In this document: in pieces, positions 47,165 to 56,133 of the stretch | Layout of the letters: the number at the start of each line of letters is the position of its first letter | Numbering within the stretch: the first letter of the stretch is position 1 | Assembly (NCBI RefSeq): GCF_013409365.1 | Contig: NZ_JACCBA010000001.1 | Span: forward strand, 4,836,001 to 4,900,000 | Origin: Actinomadura luteofluorescens | Lineage (GTDB): Bacteria; Actinomycetota; Actinomycetes; Streptosporangiales; Streptosporangiaceae | Length of the DNA: 64,000 nt | Reading direction: 5' to 3' | Made by a program: the position numbers and the translations under genes | Notes under the pieces: model-generated | Seen by the model: only the letters and a program-made list of their open reading frames with translations | The model's database searches: none | What the model was told of the DNA's origin: nothing

Positions 47165-47389
47165 TCAGGCGTGGTGGGAGGCCCGCAGCCGCTCGGCGGT
47201 GGCGACGCGCTCGGCCAGCCGGGTCTGCGCGTCGCACAGCAGCCACAGCTCGCCCTCGTCGGCGGCGACGATCTCCTCGAGGCAGCCGTTGAGGAGCTGG
47301 TAGTCCGACAGGGGGGTGAGGCGGGTCGCGCGCAGGCCGGTGCCGGAGCGTTCGCTGTGCCAGCCGGGCATGCACATGGTCGCCGACAT
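47165..47389 (-). CDS. Small hypothetical protein divergent from GntR
   Basis: 74 residues from the ATG at 47389 (AGGGAG ten bases before). Its sequence LNGCLEEIVAADEGELWLLCDAQTRLAERVATAERL forms amphipathic helices; there is no membrane segment. An in-frame ATG at 47416 lies inside the palindromic operator and is less likely to be the start. No family is recognised. It is probably controlled by the divergent GntR. Confidence 0.55.
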   Translation of the reverse strand: MSATMCMPGWHSERSGTGLRATRLTPLSDYQLLNGCLEEIVAADEGELWLLCDAQTRLAERVATAERLRASHHA

Positions 47390-47414
47390 GAAGCGGGGCT
47401 CCCTCGGTCGGTTC

Positions 47415-47430
47415 ATGGTAGGTCTACCAT
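47415..47430. promoter_or_regulatory. Palindromic operator ATGGTAG-GT-CTACCAT
   Basis: A perfect 7-bp inverted repeat separated by two bases, of the GGTAnnTACC type bound by HutC-like GntR regulators. It lies between the small gene starting at 47389 and the GntR gene at 47543, so it could autoregulate both. Confidence 0.6.
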
Positions 47431-47542
47431 AGAACCACCAAACACTGACCACAATGCGTTCGCCGCAACCCCAAGAGGGTGCGGGAGCAAGTGGGATCTG
47501 TACGGTATGAGGTCAATGCACCGACCAGGAGCAGGATCTGGT

Positions 47543-48292
47543 ATGCCGCGACCCCCCGCGAAGGCACAGGCGATCAGCAACGCGCTCGCCGCTCGTATCG
47601 TCGAGGGCGAGCTGGACCCGGCCGCCTGGCTGCCGTCCGAGCGGGAGCTGGCGCGGGTGTACGAGGCCGACCGCTCCACCGTCCGGCGGGCGCTGCGGCT
47701 GCTGGCGGAGCAGGGCCTCGTCCAGCTGCGGCACGGCGCGGGCGCGCAGGTGCGGGCGGCCCCGAGGGTGCGGCGCGCGGCGTCCGACATCACGCGGCAG
47801 GTCGGTGACTGGCGCGGGTTCCACGTGTCGGCGCGGCGGGACGGGCACACCCCTTTCACCCGCACGACCGTCGCCGAGGTGGAGGCCGACGACCGGCTCG
47901 CGTTCCACCTGGACGTCCCGGCCGGGACGCGGGTGCTGGAGCGGGCGCGCCTCCAGGGCGTCGAGGGCGAGCCGCCCGTCCAGACCGCGACGACCTGGGT
48001 GATCCTTGAGGTCGTGGAGCGGATCCCGGTGCTGCGCGAGATCGACACGGGCCCGGGCGGCATCTACTCCCGGCTGGAGGAGGCGGGCTACCAGATCACG
48101 TTCGAGGAGTCGGTGACGTGCCGCCTGCCCGGCCCGGACGAGCAGGAGGCCCTGTTGATCAAGCCCGACCAGCCCGTCCTGACGCTGTGGCGCCGCGCCC
48201 ACGACCAGCGCGACCGGGTCGTCGAGGCCACCCACCGGGTGGTGGTCGGCGACCGGCACGAACTCGTCTACCGCTACGGGGCGGGCGTATGA
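47543..48292 (+). CDS. GntR/HutC-family transcriptional regulator
   Basis: 249 residues from MPRPPAKAQAIS. The winged helix is WLPSERELARVYEADRSTVRRALRLLAEQGLVQ; the C-terminal UTRA domain runs from FTRTTVAEVEADDRL to HRVVVGDRHELVYRY. UTRA domains bind small metabolites. Its stop overlaps by four bases the start of a NUDIX hydrolase gene, so the effector may be related to that enzyme's substrate. A matching palindrome lies 110 bp upstream. Confidence 0.9.
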   Translation: MPRPPAKAQAISNALAARIVEGELDPAAWLPSERELARVYEADRSTVRRALRLLAEQGLVQLRHGAGAQVRAAPRVRRAASDITRQVGDWRGFHVSARRDGHTPFTRTTVAEVEADDRLAFHLDVPAGTRVLERARLQGVEGEPPVQTATTWVILEVVERIPVLREIDTGPGGIYSRLEEAGYQITFEESVTCRLPGPDEQEALLIKPDQPVLTLWRRAHDQRDRVVEATHRVVVGDRHELVYRYGAGV

Positions 48293-48843
48293 GCGGCGAG
48301 GAGCGGCCCGCGGTCCGCCAGGTGGCGTCGCGCGTCGTCTACGAGAACGCGTGGATGGTCGTCCGGGAGGACGAGGTCGAGCGGCTGGACGGCTCGCGCG
48401 GCATCTACGGGGTGGTCGACAAGCCCGACTTCGTGCTGGTCATCCCGGTGGAGGGGGACGGGTTCCACCTCGTCGAGGAGTACCGGTACCCGATCGGCAG
48501 GCGCACGTGGAACTTCCCGCAGGGCTCGGCCCCGGGCCGGCGCGAGGTCGACCCGGAGGAGCTGGCCCGGCGGGAGCTCGCCGAGGAGACCGGGCTGCGG
48601 GCCGGGACGCTGCGGCGCATCGGGTACCTGAACTGCTCGCACGGGACGAGCGGTCAGGGCTTCACCGTCTTCGTCGCGTCCGACCTGGAGGCCGGGGAGG
48701 CCGACCGGGAGCCCGAGGAGCAGGACATGCGGCAGAAGTGGGTGTCGCGGGAGGAGTTCAGGGCGCTCGTCCGGGACGGGCGCATCACCGACGACTCGAC
48801 CCTCGCCGCGTACGCCCTGCTCACCATGGAGCCGGACGGGTAG
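48289..48843 (+). CDS. NUDIX hydrolase, ADP-ribose pyrophosphatase-like
   Basis: 184 residues. The Nudix box is complete: GSAPGRREVDPEELARRELAEETGL, read as G-x5-E-x7-RELxEExGL with a few extra residues in the spacing. The early ENAWMVVREDEV and EEYRYPIGRRTWNFPQG are typical of NUDT5/ADP-ribose-type enzymes. It hydrolyses a nucleoside diphosphate linked to another group. It is translationally coupled to GntR and overlaps the convergent histidine kinase by 23 bases at the 3' end. Confidence 0.88.
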   Translation: MSGEERPAVRQVASRVVYENAWMVVREDEVERLDGSRGIYGVVDKPDFVLVIPVEGDGFHLVEEYRYPIGRRTWNFPQGSAPGRREVDPEELARRELAEETGLRAGTLRRIGYLNCSHGTSGQGFTVFVASDLEAGEADREPEEQDMRQKWVSREEFRALVRDGRITDDSTLAAYALLTMEPDG

Positions 48844-49891
48844 CGGGGGCCGCGGGGATCACGACGCGGATGCGGCAGCCGGTGGGGGTGTCCATGACGG
48901 TGATGTCGCCGCCGTGCAGCTCGGTGGCCCAGTTCGCGATGGCCAGCCCCAGCCCGGTGCCGCCGCCGGGCGTGCCGGAGCCGGGCGCGGACCCGCGGGA
49001 GAAGCGCTCGAACACGCGGGCGCGCTCCTCGGGCGGGATGCCGGGGCCCTCGTCGGCCACCTCGATGACCAGCCCGCCGGGCGGGCCCGCGGGACGGGCC
49101 GTGACCGTGACGGGGCGGCCGTCCGGGCCGTGCCGGGCGGCGTTGTCGAGCAGGTTCGCGACGACCTGGTGGAGGCGGTCGCGGTCGGCGGCGGCGCGCA
49201 GGCCGGGCGTGACGTCCGGTTCGAACACCGCCTCCGGGCGTCCCGCCCGCGCCTCCGCGACGACGTCGGCGACGAACGCGGCGATGTCGATGTCGGCCAC
49301 GTCGAGCGCCGCCGCGCCGGCCTCGACCCGAGACAGGTCCAGGAGCTGGGTGACGAGGCGTCCGAGCCGCTCGGTCTGGTCGAGGGCCGTCTCCAGGACG
49401 TCCGGCGTCGCGGGCGTGACGCCGTCCGCGACGTTCTCCAGCACGGCGTGCAGCGCGCTGATCGGGGTGCGCAGCTCGTGCGAGACGTTCGCGACGAACT
49501 CGCGGCGCTGCCGGTCGACCTCGGCGAGGTCGGCGGCCATCCGGTTGAACGCCTGCGCCAGTTCCCCGACCTCGTCGCGCGAGGTGGCGCGCACGCGGCG
49601 GCTGTAGTCGCCGCGGGCCATCGCCCGCGCCGCCGCGGTCATCTCGCGCAGCGGCGCGGTCATGCCGTGGGCGAGCAGCTGGGTGACGACCAGCGAGATG
49701 AGCACGCCGACCGGCATCGTCTGCCGGGCGCGGAATCCGAACGGGTACCCCCACAGCACGATCAGGACGGCGACGCACGCGGTCACGACGACCACGACGC
49801 CGAACTTCACCTTGATCGAGCGGAGCGGGTCCAGCGGGCGGGGCAGCCGCGCCCACAGCCTGCGGGCGAACCGGGCGCCCTCGGCGGTCAC
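48821..49891 (-). CDS. Sensor histidine kinase of a two-component system
   Basis: 356 residues from a GTG. Two membrane helices (VVVVVTACVAVLIVLWGYPF; VGVLISLVVTQLLAHGM) flank a very short loop. HAMP, then the H-box FVANVSHELRTPISAL, N-box VVANLLDNAARHG, G-boxes DEGPGIPPEERARVFERF and GGGTGLGLAIA follow. The short external loop suggests sensing within the membrane. The start overlaps the response-regulator stop by four bases (GTGA), so the pair is cotranscribed. The 3' end overlaps the NUDIX gene. Confidence 0.93.
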   Translation of the reverse strand: MTAEGARFARRLWARLPRPLDPLRSIKVKFGVVVVVTACVAVLIVLWGYPFGFRARQTMPVGVLISLVVTQLLAHGMTAPLREMTAAARAMARGDYSRRVRATSRDEVGELAQAFNRMAADLAEVDRQRREFVANVSHELRTPISALHAVLENVADGVTPATPDVLETALDQTERLGRLVTQLLDLSRVEAGAAALDVADIDIAAFVADVVAEARAGRPEAVFEPDVTPGLRAAADRDRLHQVVANLLDNAARHGPDGRPVTVTARPAGPPGGLVIEVADEGPGIPPEERARVFERFSRGSAPGSGTPGGGTGLGLAIANWATELHGGDITVMDTPTGCRIRVVIPAAPATRPAPW

Positions 49892-50574
49892 GGCGCGGCC
49901 TCCAGGCTGTAGCCGACGCCGTGCACGGTGCGGATCAGCTCCTGGCCGAGCTTGCGGCGCAGCGCCTTGACGTGGCTGTCGACGACCCGCGTCCCGGAGG
50001 CGTCCGCCCAGTCCCACACCTGCTCCAGCAGGACGGCGCGGGTGAGCACCGTGCCCCGGTTGCGCAGCAGGCACGCCAGCAGGTCGAACTCGGTCGGCGT
50101 GAGGTGCACCTCGCGGCCGTCGCGGCGGACCCGGCGGGCCCGCCGGTCGACCTCCAGATCCCCGACGCGCACCGCCCCGTCGCCGGTGTCCATCGCGGGC
50201 CGTTCGACGCGGCGCAGCACGGCGCGGATGCGCGCCACCAGCTCGCGCATGCTGAACGGCTTGGTCACGTAGTCGTCGGCGCCGACGCCGAGGCCGACGA
50301 GCAGGTCGGTCTCGTCGTCGCGCGCCGTCAGCATCAGCACGGGGACGGGGCGTTCCGCCTGGACGCGGCGGCAGACCTCGAGGCCGTCGAACCCGGGCAG
50401 CATCACGTCCAGCACGATGAGGTGGGGCTCGTACGCGCGGGCGCGTTCGACCGCGCAGGGCCCGTCCCCGGCCGTCTCGACGCCGAACCCCTCGGCCGCG
50501 AGCCGGTCGGCCACGGCCCGCGCGATCGTCGGCTCGTCCTCCACGATCAGGACGCGCGTCTCGTGTCCGCTCAC
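49888..50574 (-). CDS. OmpR/PhoB-family response regulator
   Basis: 228 residues. The receiver has VEDEP, the phospho-acceptor Asp in LIVLDVMLPGFDG, and the TxxK pair in LTARDD and VTKPFS. The winged helix has LTPTEFDLLACLLRNRGTVLTR and VDSHVKALRRKLG. It is partnered with the histidine kinase that overlaps its stop. The regulon is unknown. Confidence 0.93.
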   Translation of the reverse strand: MSGHETRVLIVEDEPTIARAVADRLAAEGFGVETAGDGPCAVERARAYEPHLIVLDVMLPGFDGLEVCRRVQAERPVPVLMLTARDDETDLLVGLGVGADDYVTKPFSMRELVARIRAVLRRVERPAMDTGDGAVRVGDLEVDRRARRVRRDGREVHLTPTEFDLLACLLRNRGTVLTRAVLLEQVWDWADASGTRVVDSHVKALRRKLGQELIRTVHGVGYSLEAAP

Positions 50575-50644
50575 GCCCCGACTCTAGAAGGCCGGTTCGT
50601 GAGGTTGTCGTGTGATGTGTGCGGGAGCTGTGAAGATCTTCGTG

Positions 50645-52115
50645 TCACCAGGTGTGGACGGGCTCGTTGTCGCGCATGTGCTCGACGTAGGCGCGGGTCA
50701 TCATGCGCAGGGCGTCGTGGCGGCCGACGCCGTGCTCCTCCTCCAGGGCCCGGACGGTGTCGATCTGCCAGGCGGCCCCGGTCTGGCCGGTGACGCAGCG
50801 GCGCTCGATGATGCCGAGGAGGCGGTCGCGGCGGGCGGGGTCGACGCCCCAGCGGTCGAGGCCCTCGTGGGCGAGGGGCAGCAGCTTGCGCAGGATGAGC
50901 TCGGCGGCGGGCACCTCGCCCATGCCGGGCCAGTAGAGGGTCGATTCGAGGCCGTCGCGGGCGGCGCGGTGCAGGTTCTCCTCGGCGGTGGCGAAGGACA
51001 TGCGGGACCAGACGGGGCGGTCCTCCTCGGCCAGCATCCGGACGACGCCGTAGTAGAAGGCGCCGTTGGCGACGACGTCGGCGACGGACGGCCCGGCCGG
51101 CAGGACGCGGTTCTCCACGCGCAGGTGGGGGCGGCCCTTCACGACGGCGTAGATCGGACGGTTCCAGCGGTAGATCGTTCCGTTGTGGAGGGAAAGCTCG
51201 CCGAGCTCGGGGATGCCGCCCTGGTCGAGCACCTCGCGGGGGTCCTCGTCGTCGCACAGCGGCAGCAGCGCCGGGAAGTACCGGGCGTTCTCCTCGAAGA
51301 GGTCGAAGACGGAGGTGATCCAGCGTTCGCCGAACCACACCCGGGGCCGGACGCCCTGCGTCTTCAGCTCGTCCGGGCGGGTGTCGGTGGCCTGCTCGAA
51401 CAGGGTGATGCGGGTCTCGTGCCAGAGCCGGTGCCCGAACAGGAACGGTGAGTTTGCGCCCATCGCCACCTGCGCGCCCGCGATGGCCTGGGCCGCGTTC
51501 CAGTACGCGCCGAACTCGTCCGGGCTCACCTGCAGGTGGAACTGGACGCTGGTGCAGGCCGCCTCGGGGATGATCGTGTCGGTGTGCATGCGCAGCGGCT
51601 CGGGACCGTCGATGGCGATGCGCATCTCCTCCCCCCGCGCGGCGAAGATCTGGTCGTTCAGCATCTTGTAGCGGGCGTTGGAGGACAGGGTCTCCTCGCC
51701 GATGTCGGTCCGCCGCAGGGTCGGCAGGATGCCGATCATCACGAGCCGGCCGCCGACCTCGCGGGCCCCGGTCGTCGGCGTGCGCGAGATGGTCGCGGAC
51801 CTCCGTCTCCAGGGCTCCGGTGCCCTCGCCGCCGAGTTCGCGGGGCGGGATGTTGATCTCCAGGTTGAACTGGCCCAGCTCGGTCGCCCACGCCGGGTCC
51901 GCGATCGCCTTGAGCACGTCCGCGTTGCGCATCAGCGGGTCGCCGAGCGAGTCGATCAGGTTGAGCTCGATCTCCAGGCCTATGTGGGGGCGCTCGAAGT
52001 CGAACTGGGATTCGCCCAGCATCCGGGCCAGTACGTCGAGGCACCTGCGCACCTTGTCGCGATACCGCCGCCGGTCCTCGCCGCTGATGGCGACCGAAGC
52101 CACGTCCCTGCCCAT
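50645..52115 (-). pseudogene. GCS2-type glutamate-cysteine ligase, interrupted by an apparent +1 frameshift
   Basis: Two frames make one protein of the GCS2/carboxylate-amine ligase family (about 489 residues once joined). N-terminal part: GRDVASVAISGEDRR, GLEIELNLIDSLGDP, FNLEINIPPRELGG. It shifts frame near 51766-51769 (CCCC on the plus strand), where removing one base restores DDRAREVGGRLVMIGILPTL. C-terminal part: MHTDTIIPEAACTSVQFHLQ, GANSPFLFGHRLW, HLRVENRVLPAGPS. Catalysis would be gamma-glutamyl amide ligation for low-molecular thiols or related products. Either a real inactivation or a sequencing error in a GC homopolymer; the rest of the gene is intact. Confidence 0.8.
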
Positions 52116-52275
52116 GTGTGTCCGTCCCTGTACTCCGGAGGGAATCGTCATAAAACGGGATGTCCCAGGAGGCGAAGGTGAAAACACTGCGTGCAATTTC
52201 GGGCTCCCCGTTTCGTGACCGGCCGGTAGCGTGTGTCGTCCTGCCGGGAGACCGGTACGTCGTCATGGAGGGCCC

Positions 52276-53619
52276 ATGCGCATGCGCCCCCGGTCGATCC
52301 GGGCCAGGGACACGCTCGTCGCCGCCGTGATCGCCGTACTGGTGCTCGGCGTCACCGCGATCGGCGCGGACGTCGCCGTGCGCAGCGCAGTGAAGGCGGA
52401 ACTGCTGCGCCGGACGCAGGTGGACGCCCGGCGCGTCAGCGGCGGCGTCCGCGACGGGACGCTGGAGGGCGCGATCCGCGACGACTCCGGCGGCCGCGTC
52501 ATGATCCAGGTCGTCGAGCCCGGCGGGCGGGTGACGAACGCCACACCGGGCGCTACGGACAGGCCCCCGGTGAGCAGACTCTGGCCGCCGAGCAACATGC
52601 GGGTCCAGGACTTCACCCGGTGCCGCGGCCGGTGGCCGGACCGCGAGTGCTTCGTGGCCGAGGCCATCCGCGTGAGCACCGCGCCCGACTCCGTCGTCGT
52701 GTACGCGGCCGCGCGGCAGCCGGCCTACCTGGTGAACGGTCTCCTGGAGGGGGTGCTCGGCTCGGGCGTGCTGCTGCTGGCCGCCGTCGCCGCGGGGATC
52801 ACCTGGCGCGTCGTCGGGCGCACGCTCGGCCCCGTCGAGGCGATCCGCGCCCAGCTCGCGGAGATCAGCGCCACCGACCTCAGCCGCCGGGTGCCGCAGC
52901 CGCCGGGCCAGGACGAGATCGCGCAGCTCGCCCGCACCGCCAACGAGACGCTGGACCGGCTGGAGCGGGCCGTCGCGCGGCAGCGGCAGTTCGCCTCCGA
53001 CGCCTCGCACGAGCTGCGCACCCCGATCGCCGGGCTCCGGGCCAACCTGGAGGACGCCTCCATGCACCCGGAGGACAACGACCTGCGGGGCGTCATCGCG
53101 TCGGCGCTGCGCGACACCGACCGGCTGGAGTCGATCGTCACCGACCTGCTGCTGCTCGCCCGCATCGGCACCGGCGGGAGCGCCGCGCAGGAGCCGATCG
53201 ACCTGGCCGCGCTCGCCGGCGCCGAGGTCGGCCGCCGCTCCTCCGAGCTGGAGATCGTCACGGAGCTGACCCGCGGCGTCGTGGTGCGCGGGGTGCGCAT
53301 GCAGCTCGTCCGGCTGCTGGGCAACCTGCTCGACAACGCCGAGCGTTACGCCGGGTCGTGCGTGACGGTGCGGGTGGGCAGGCAGGACGACCGGGCGCTG
53401 CTCGTCGTCACCGACGACGGCATCGGCGTAGCGCCCGCCGACCGGGAACGCGTCTTCGAGCGCTTCACCCGCCTGGACACCGCGCGCAGCCGCGGCGCCG
53501 GCGGCGCCGGGCTCGGCCTCGCGATCGCCCGCGAGATCGCCCGGGCGCACGGCGGGACGCTGCGGATCGAGGACCACCCGTCCGGCGCCCGCTTCGCCCT
53601 GCGCCTGCCCCTGGAGTAG
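52276..53619 (+). CDS. Orphan sensor histidine kinase
   Basis: 447 residues from an ATG with GGAGGG before it. Helix one is LVAAVIAVLVLGVTAIGADVAV; a 120-residue external domain with RGRWPDRECFVAEA (two Cys) follows, then helix two (LGSGVLLLAAVAAGITWRVV). HAMP, the H-box FASDASHELRTPIAGL, N-box LLGNLLDNAERYAG and G-box GGAGLGLAIAREIA complete it. No response-regulator gene adjoins on either strand, so it is an orphan here. It is followed by a strong hairpin. Confidence 0.9.
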   Translation: MRMRPRSIRARDTLVAAVIAVLVLGVTAIGADVAVRSAVKAELLRRTQVDARRVSGGVRDGTLEGAIRDDSGGRVMIQVVEPGGRVTNATPGATDRPPVSRLWPPSNMRVQDFTRCRGRWPDRECFVAEAIRVSTAPDSVVVYAAARQPAYLVNGLLEGVLGSGVLLLAAVAAGITWRVVGRTLGPVEAIRAQLAEISATDLSRRVPQPPGQDEIAQLARTANETLDRLERAVARQRQFASDASHELRTPIAGLRANLEDASMHPEDNDLRGVIASALRDTDRLESIVTDLLLLARIGTGGSAAQEPIDLAALAGAEVGRRSSELEIVTELTRGVVVRGVRMQLVRLLGNLLDNAERYAGSCVTVRVGRQDDRALLVVTDDGIGVAPADRERVFERFTRLDTARSRGAGGAGLGLAIAREIARAHGGTLRIEDHPSGARFALRLPLE

Positions 53620-53660
53620 CGCCTCGGCCTGCCGGCGGCGCGGTCCTGCCCCTGGAAAGC

Positions 53661-53691
53661 GGAAAGGCCGCCCGGTTCGGGCGGCCTTTCC
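53661..53691. terminator. Bidirectional intrinsic terminator
   Basis: The 14-bp perfect stem GGAAAGGCCGCCCG pairs with its complement around GTT, with A- and T-rich ends (AAA/TTT) on both sides. It lies between the histidine kinase and the convergent YceI gene and works in both directions. Confidence 0.88.
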
Positions 53692-53705
53692 GGCAGCGGG
53701 GACGC

Positions 53706-54254
53706 TCAGGCGCGGACGGCCTGGATCTCCAGCTGGATGTCGACCTTGTCGCCGAGCAGGGCCTTGTCGCCCGCCAGCGGGATGTTGAACTCGATGCCCC
53801 AGTCCTTGCGGTTGATCGTGGTCGCGGCGGAGAAGCCGGCGCGGGTGCCGCCCCACGGGTCCTCGCCGACGCCGTTGTACTCGACCGTCAGGGTGATGGG
53901 ACGGGTGACGTCCTTGATCGTCAGCTCGCCGTCCAGGAGGTACTCGCCGTCCTGCGCGCGGACGCCCTTGGTCGTGAACGTCATGGTCGGGTGGTTCTCC
54001 ACGTCCAGGACGTCCGAGGTCCGCACGTGGGCGTCGCGGTCGGCGTGGCGGGTGTCGATCGAGGCGACCTGGATCTGCGCCGCGGCGGTGGACTCCGACA
54101 GCTCCTCGGCGATCTGCACGGACCCGGTGAAGTCGGTGAACGTCCCGCGCACCTTGGTCATCAGGTGCCGGATCACGAAGGTGACCTCGGAGTGGGCGGG
54201 GTCGATGTTCCAGGTTCCGACGGTCAGTTCGGGGGCGACGGCGGCGATGCTCAT
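53706..54254 (-). CDS. YceI family protein
   Basis: 182 residues, no signal peptide. The lipocalin-like barrel signature is complete: GTWNIDPAHSEVTFVIRHL, VRGTFTDFTGSV, IDTRHADRDAHVRTSDVLDVENHPTM and NRKDWGIEFN. YceI proteins bind polyisoprenoid lipids. In streptomycetes such genes are commonly next to MarR regulators; none is present here, but two MarR-like palindromes lie upstream. Confidence 0.93.
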   Translation of the reverse strand: MSIAAVAPELTVGTWNIDPAHSEVTFVIRHLMTKVRGTFTDFTGSVQIAEELSESTAAAQIQVASIDTRHADRDAHVRTSDVLDVENHPTMTFTTKGVRAQDGEYLLDGELTIKDVTRPITLTVEYNGVGEDPWGGTRAGFSAATTINRKDWGIEFNIPLAGDKALLGDKVDIQLEIQAVRA

Positions 54255-54273
54255 GGGGTCTCCTGTCCAATGC

Positions 54274-54316
54274 TTGAAACTTCAACGAACTCGTCGAAGG
54301 TTAGTTGAGGGTTCAA
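54274..54316. promoter_or_regulatory. Two TTGAA-N2-TTCAA type sites before yceI
   Basis: TTGAAACTTCAA (54274-54285) is a perfect palindrome. TTGAGGGTTCAA (54305-54316) is a near match 31 bases away, about three helical turns. Such sites are typical of MarR-family binding. Confidence 0.5.
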
Positions 54317-54489
54317 ACAGATGTCAATCCCCGCTTGTTCCCGGCAATGCCTCACCGGCGGAAGACGGTGGCGAAGCACGGATCGCGATTAGTTCCCCAC
54401 ACCGTGCAACCTCTCCGGGCCCTCGCGCGTAGAGAGCGGGCACAGAGACGAGCCGGAGCCCCTCTCCGGCGGGAGCACTTGGAGTCTTC

Positions 54490-55293
54490 GTGAACGACGA
54501 ACCACCGCGAGCCGCCGGGCGGACGGCCAGAACGGCCCTGACGGCGGCACCGGCCCTGCTGGTGACGGCCCTGATCGTGACCGGTTGCGGGGGAGGGCAC
54601 AAGGGGGCGTCCGCCGGCGCGTCCCCTGCCGGCGGCAAGGAGAAGCTGCCCGAGGCCACCACGTACACGACGCTGGACGACCTGCCGCGGGACGAGGCCC
54701 CGTCCGCCAAGAGCGACGGGACCGTGGTGCACCCGAACGACGCGGTCCCGGTGTCGGCGAAACCGGGCGCGCCCGCCGTGGCGGAGCTGCCGAGCACCCA
54801 GCTCAAGGGCCCCACCTGGGTGCCCGTCGTGGAGAGCCGCCCCGGCTGGCGTCGCGTGCTGCTGCCGAGCCGCCCGAACGGCGTGACGGGCTGGATCCCC
54901 GACTCCGGCCTGAAGTCCGCGCGCAGCTCCAGCGCCGTCAAGGTGGACCTCGGCGACAAGAAGCTGACCCTGTCCCAAGGCGGTCGCCAGGTGGGCTCGT
55001 GGTCCGTGGCGATCGGCGCGCCGAAGACGCCGACGCCCACCGGACGGACGTTCATGCTCGCCTCCCTCGCCCCCGCGAAGCCCACGTTCAGCCCGCTGGT
55101 CCTGCCCGTCGGCGCGCACTCGGCCACCCTCGACACCTTCGGCGGAGGCCCCGGGACGGTCGCGTTCCACGGCTGGCCGTCGAAGTCGGTGTTCGGCAAG
55201 GCCGTCACGCACGGCTGCGTACGGGTGCCCGCCGACGCCCTGAACAAGCTCGCCAAGGTCCCGCTCGGGACGCCCGTCCAGATCACGGACTGA
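54490..55293 (+). CDS. Lipoprotein L,D-transpeptidase (YkuD domain)
   Basis: 267 residues from a GTG with GGAG before it. A lipobox is visible (LIVTGC near residue 35), so the protein is an anchored lipoprotein. An SH3-like segment (WVPVVESRPGWRRVLLPSR) comes first, then the YkuD domain: VKVDLGDKKLTLSQGG, TFGGGPGTVAFHGW and the catalytic AVTHGCVRVP. It makes 3-3 cross-links in peptidoglycan or attaches proteins. It is 90 bases before a secreted protein gene on the same strand. Confidence 0.9.
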   Translation: MNDEPPRAAGRTARTALTAAPALLVTALIVTGCGGGHKGASAGASPAGGKEKLPEATTYTTLDDLPRDEAPSAKSDGTVVHPNDAVPVSAKPGAPAVAELPSTQLKGPTWVPVVESRPGWRRVLLPSRPNGVTGWIPDSGLKSARSSSAVKVDLGDKKLTLSQGGRQVGSWSVAIGAPKTPTPTGRTFMLASLAPAKPTFSPLVLPVGAHSATLDTFGGGPGTVAFHGWPSKSVFGKAVTHGCVRVPADALNKLAKVPLGTPVQITD

Positions 55294-55383
55294 CGGTCCC
55301 GCGTTCCACCCCCGGCCGTACGGCCGGGCCGCACGACCCCCCACCCCATCCCCGCGATCACGAACCCCCCTGAGGAGAGAACC

Positions 55384-56112
55384 GTGCGTTTGCAGGCACT
55401 CACCAAGTGCGCGGCCGTCGCCGGCGCGCTGGCCCTGCCGTTCGCCCTGTCCGCCGCCCCCGCCTCCGCCTCCCCGGGCGGCGCCGGCTCGGCGGTCGCC
55501 ATCGCCGCCACCGGCACCGTCGTCGTCCCGCCGACGTCCTCGGTGGCCTCCGCGGCGCAGCGGCCCACCAGCAAGAGCGTGGCGGAACTGCCCGCCAACC
55601 CGCTCGTCCAGGCGCGGCTGCTGAACGGCTCCGCCTGGGCCGGGCACGGCCGCGCGTCCGTCGCCGACCTGCGGGTCGCCAAGCTCGGCCTGTCCGCCCA
55701 CGCCGTCTCCGCCAAGTGCGAGAACGGCAACGGGGTCTCCCACGTGGTGGGCGCGACGCTGGGCACCCGGGCGCTGAAGGTCGGCGCGACGCCCAACACC
55801 ACCGTCACCACCGACCTGAAGGGCCTCGGCAACGTCACGGTCACGCTGAACAAGCAGGTGCGCGGCCAGAACGGGAACCTCACGGTCACGGCCATCGAAG
55901 TGTCGGCGACCCTGGCGGGGAAGACGCAGACGATCAGCATCGCGTCCGCCAGCTGCGGAAAGAGCGGTCAGCCGTCCCAGCCCGGCCAGCCCGGCCAGCC
56001 CGGTCAGCCGTCCCAGCCCTCCCAGCCGGGCCAGCCCTCGTCGCCCGCGACCCCGCCCGGAGAGGCCCCCGCCCCGACCCCGGTCCCCGGTGACCTCCCG
56101 GTGACCGGCTGA
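55384..56112 (+). CDS. Secreted protein ending in LPVTG (choice-of-anchor-P-like)
   Basis: 242 residues from a GTG. Signal peptide: ALTKCAAVAGALALPFALSAAPASA. The core has SAVAIAATGTVVVPPTSSV and ANPLVQARLLNGSAWAG, resembling the choice-of-anchor P family. A GQPSQPGQPG-type Pro/Gln-rich linker leads to the last residues GDLPVTG. The final five residues match LPxTG, but no hydrophobic helix or basic tail follows, so a normal sorting signal is incomplete. It is closed by a strong hairpin. Confidence 0.8.
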   Translation: MRLQALTKCAAVAGALALPFALSAAPASASPGGAGSAVAIAATGTVVVPPTSSVASAAQRPTSKSVAELPANPLVQARLLNGSAWAGHGRASVADLRVAKLGLSAHAVSAKCENGNGVSHVVGATLGTRALKVGATPNTTVTTDLKGLGNVTVTLNKQVRGQNGNLTVTAIEVSATLAGKTQTISIASASCGKSGQPSQPGQPGQPGQPSQPSQPGQPSSPATPPGEAPAPTPVPGDLPVTG

Positions 56113-56133
56113 GCCGAACCGTCCCTCACATGA

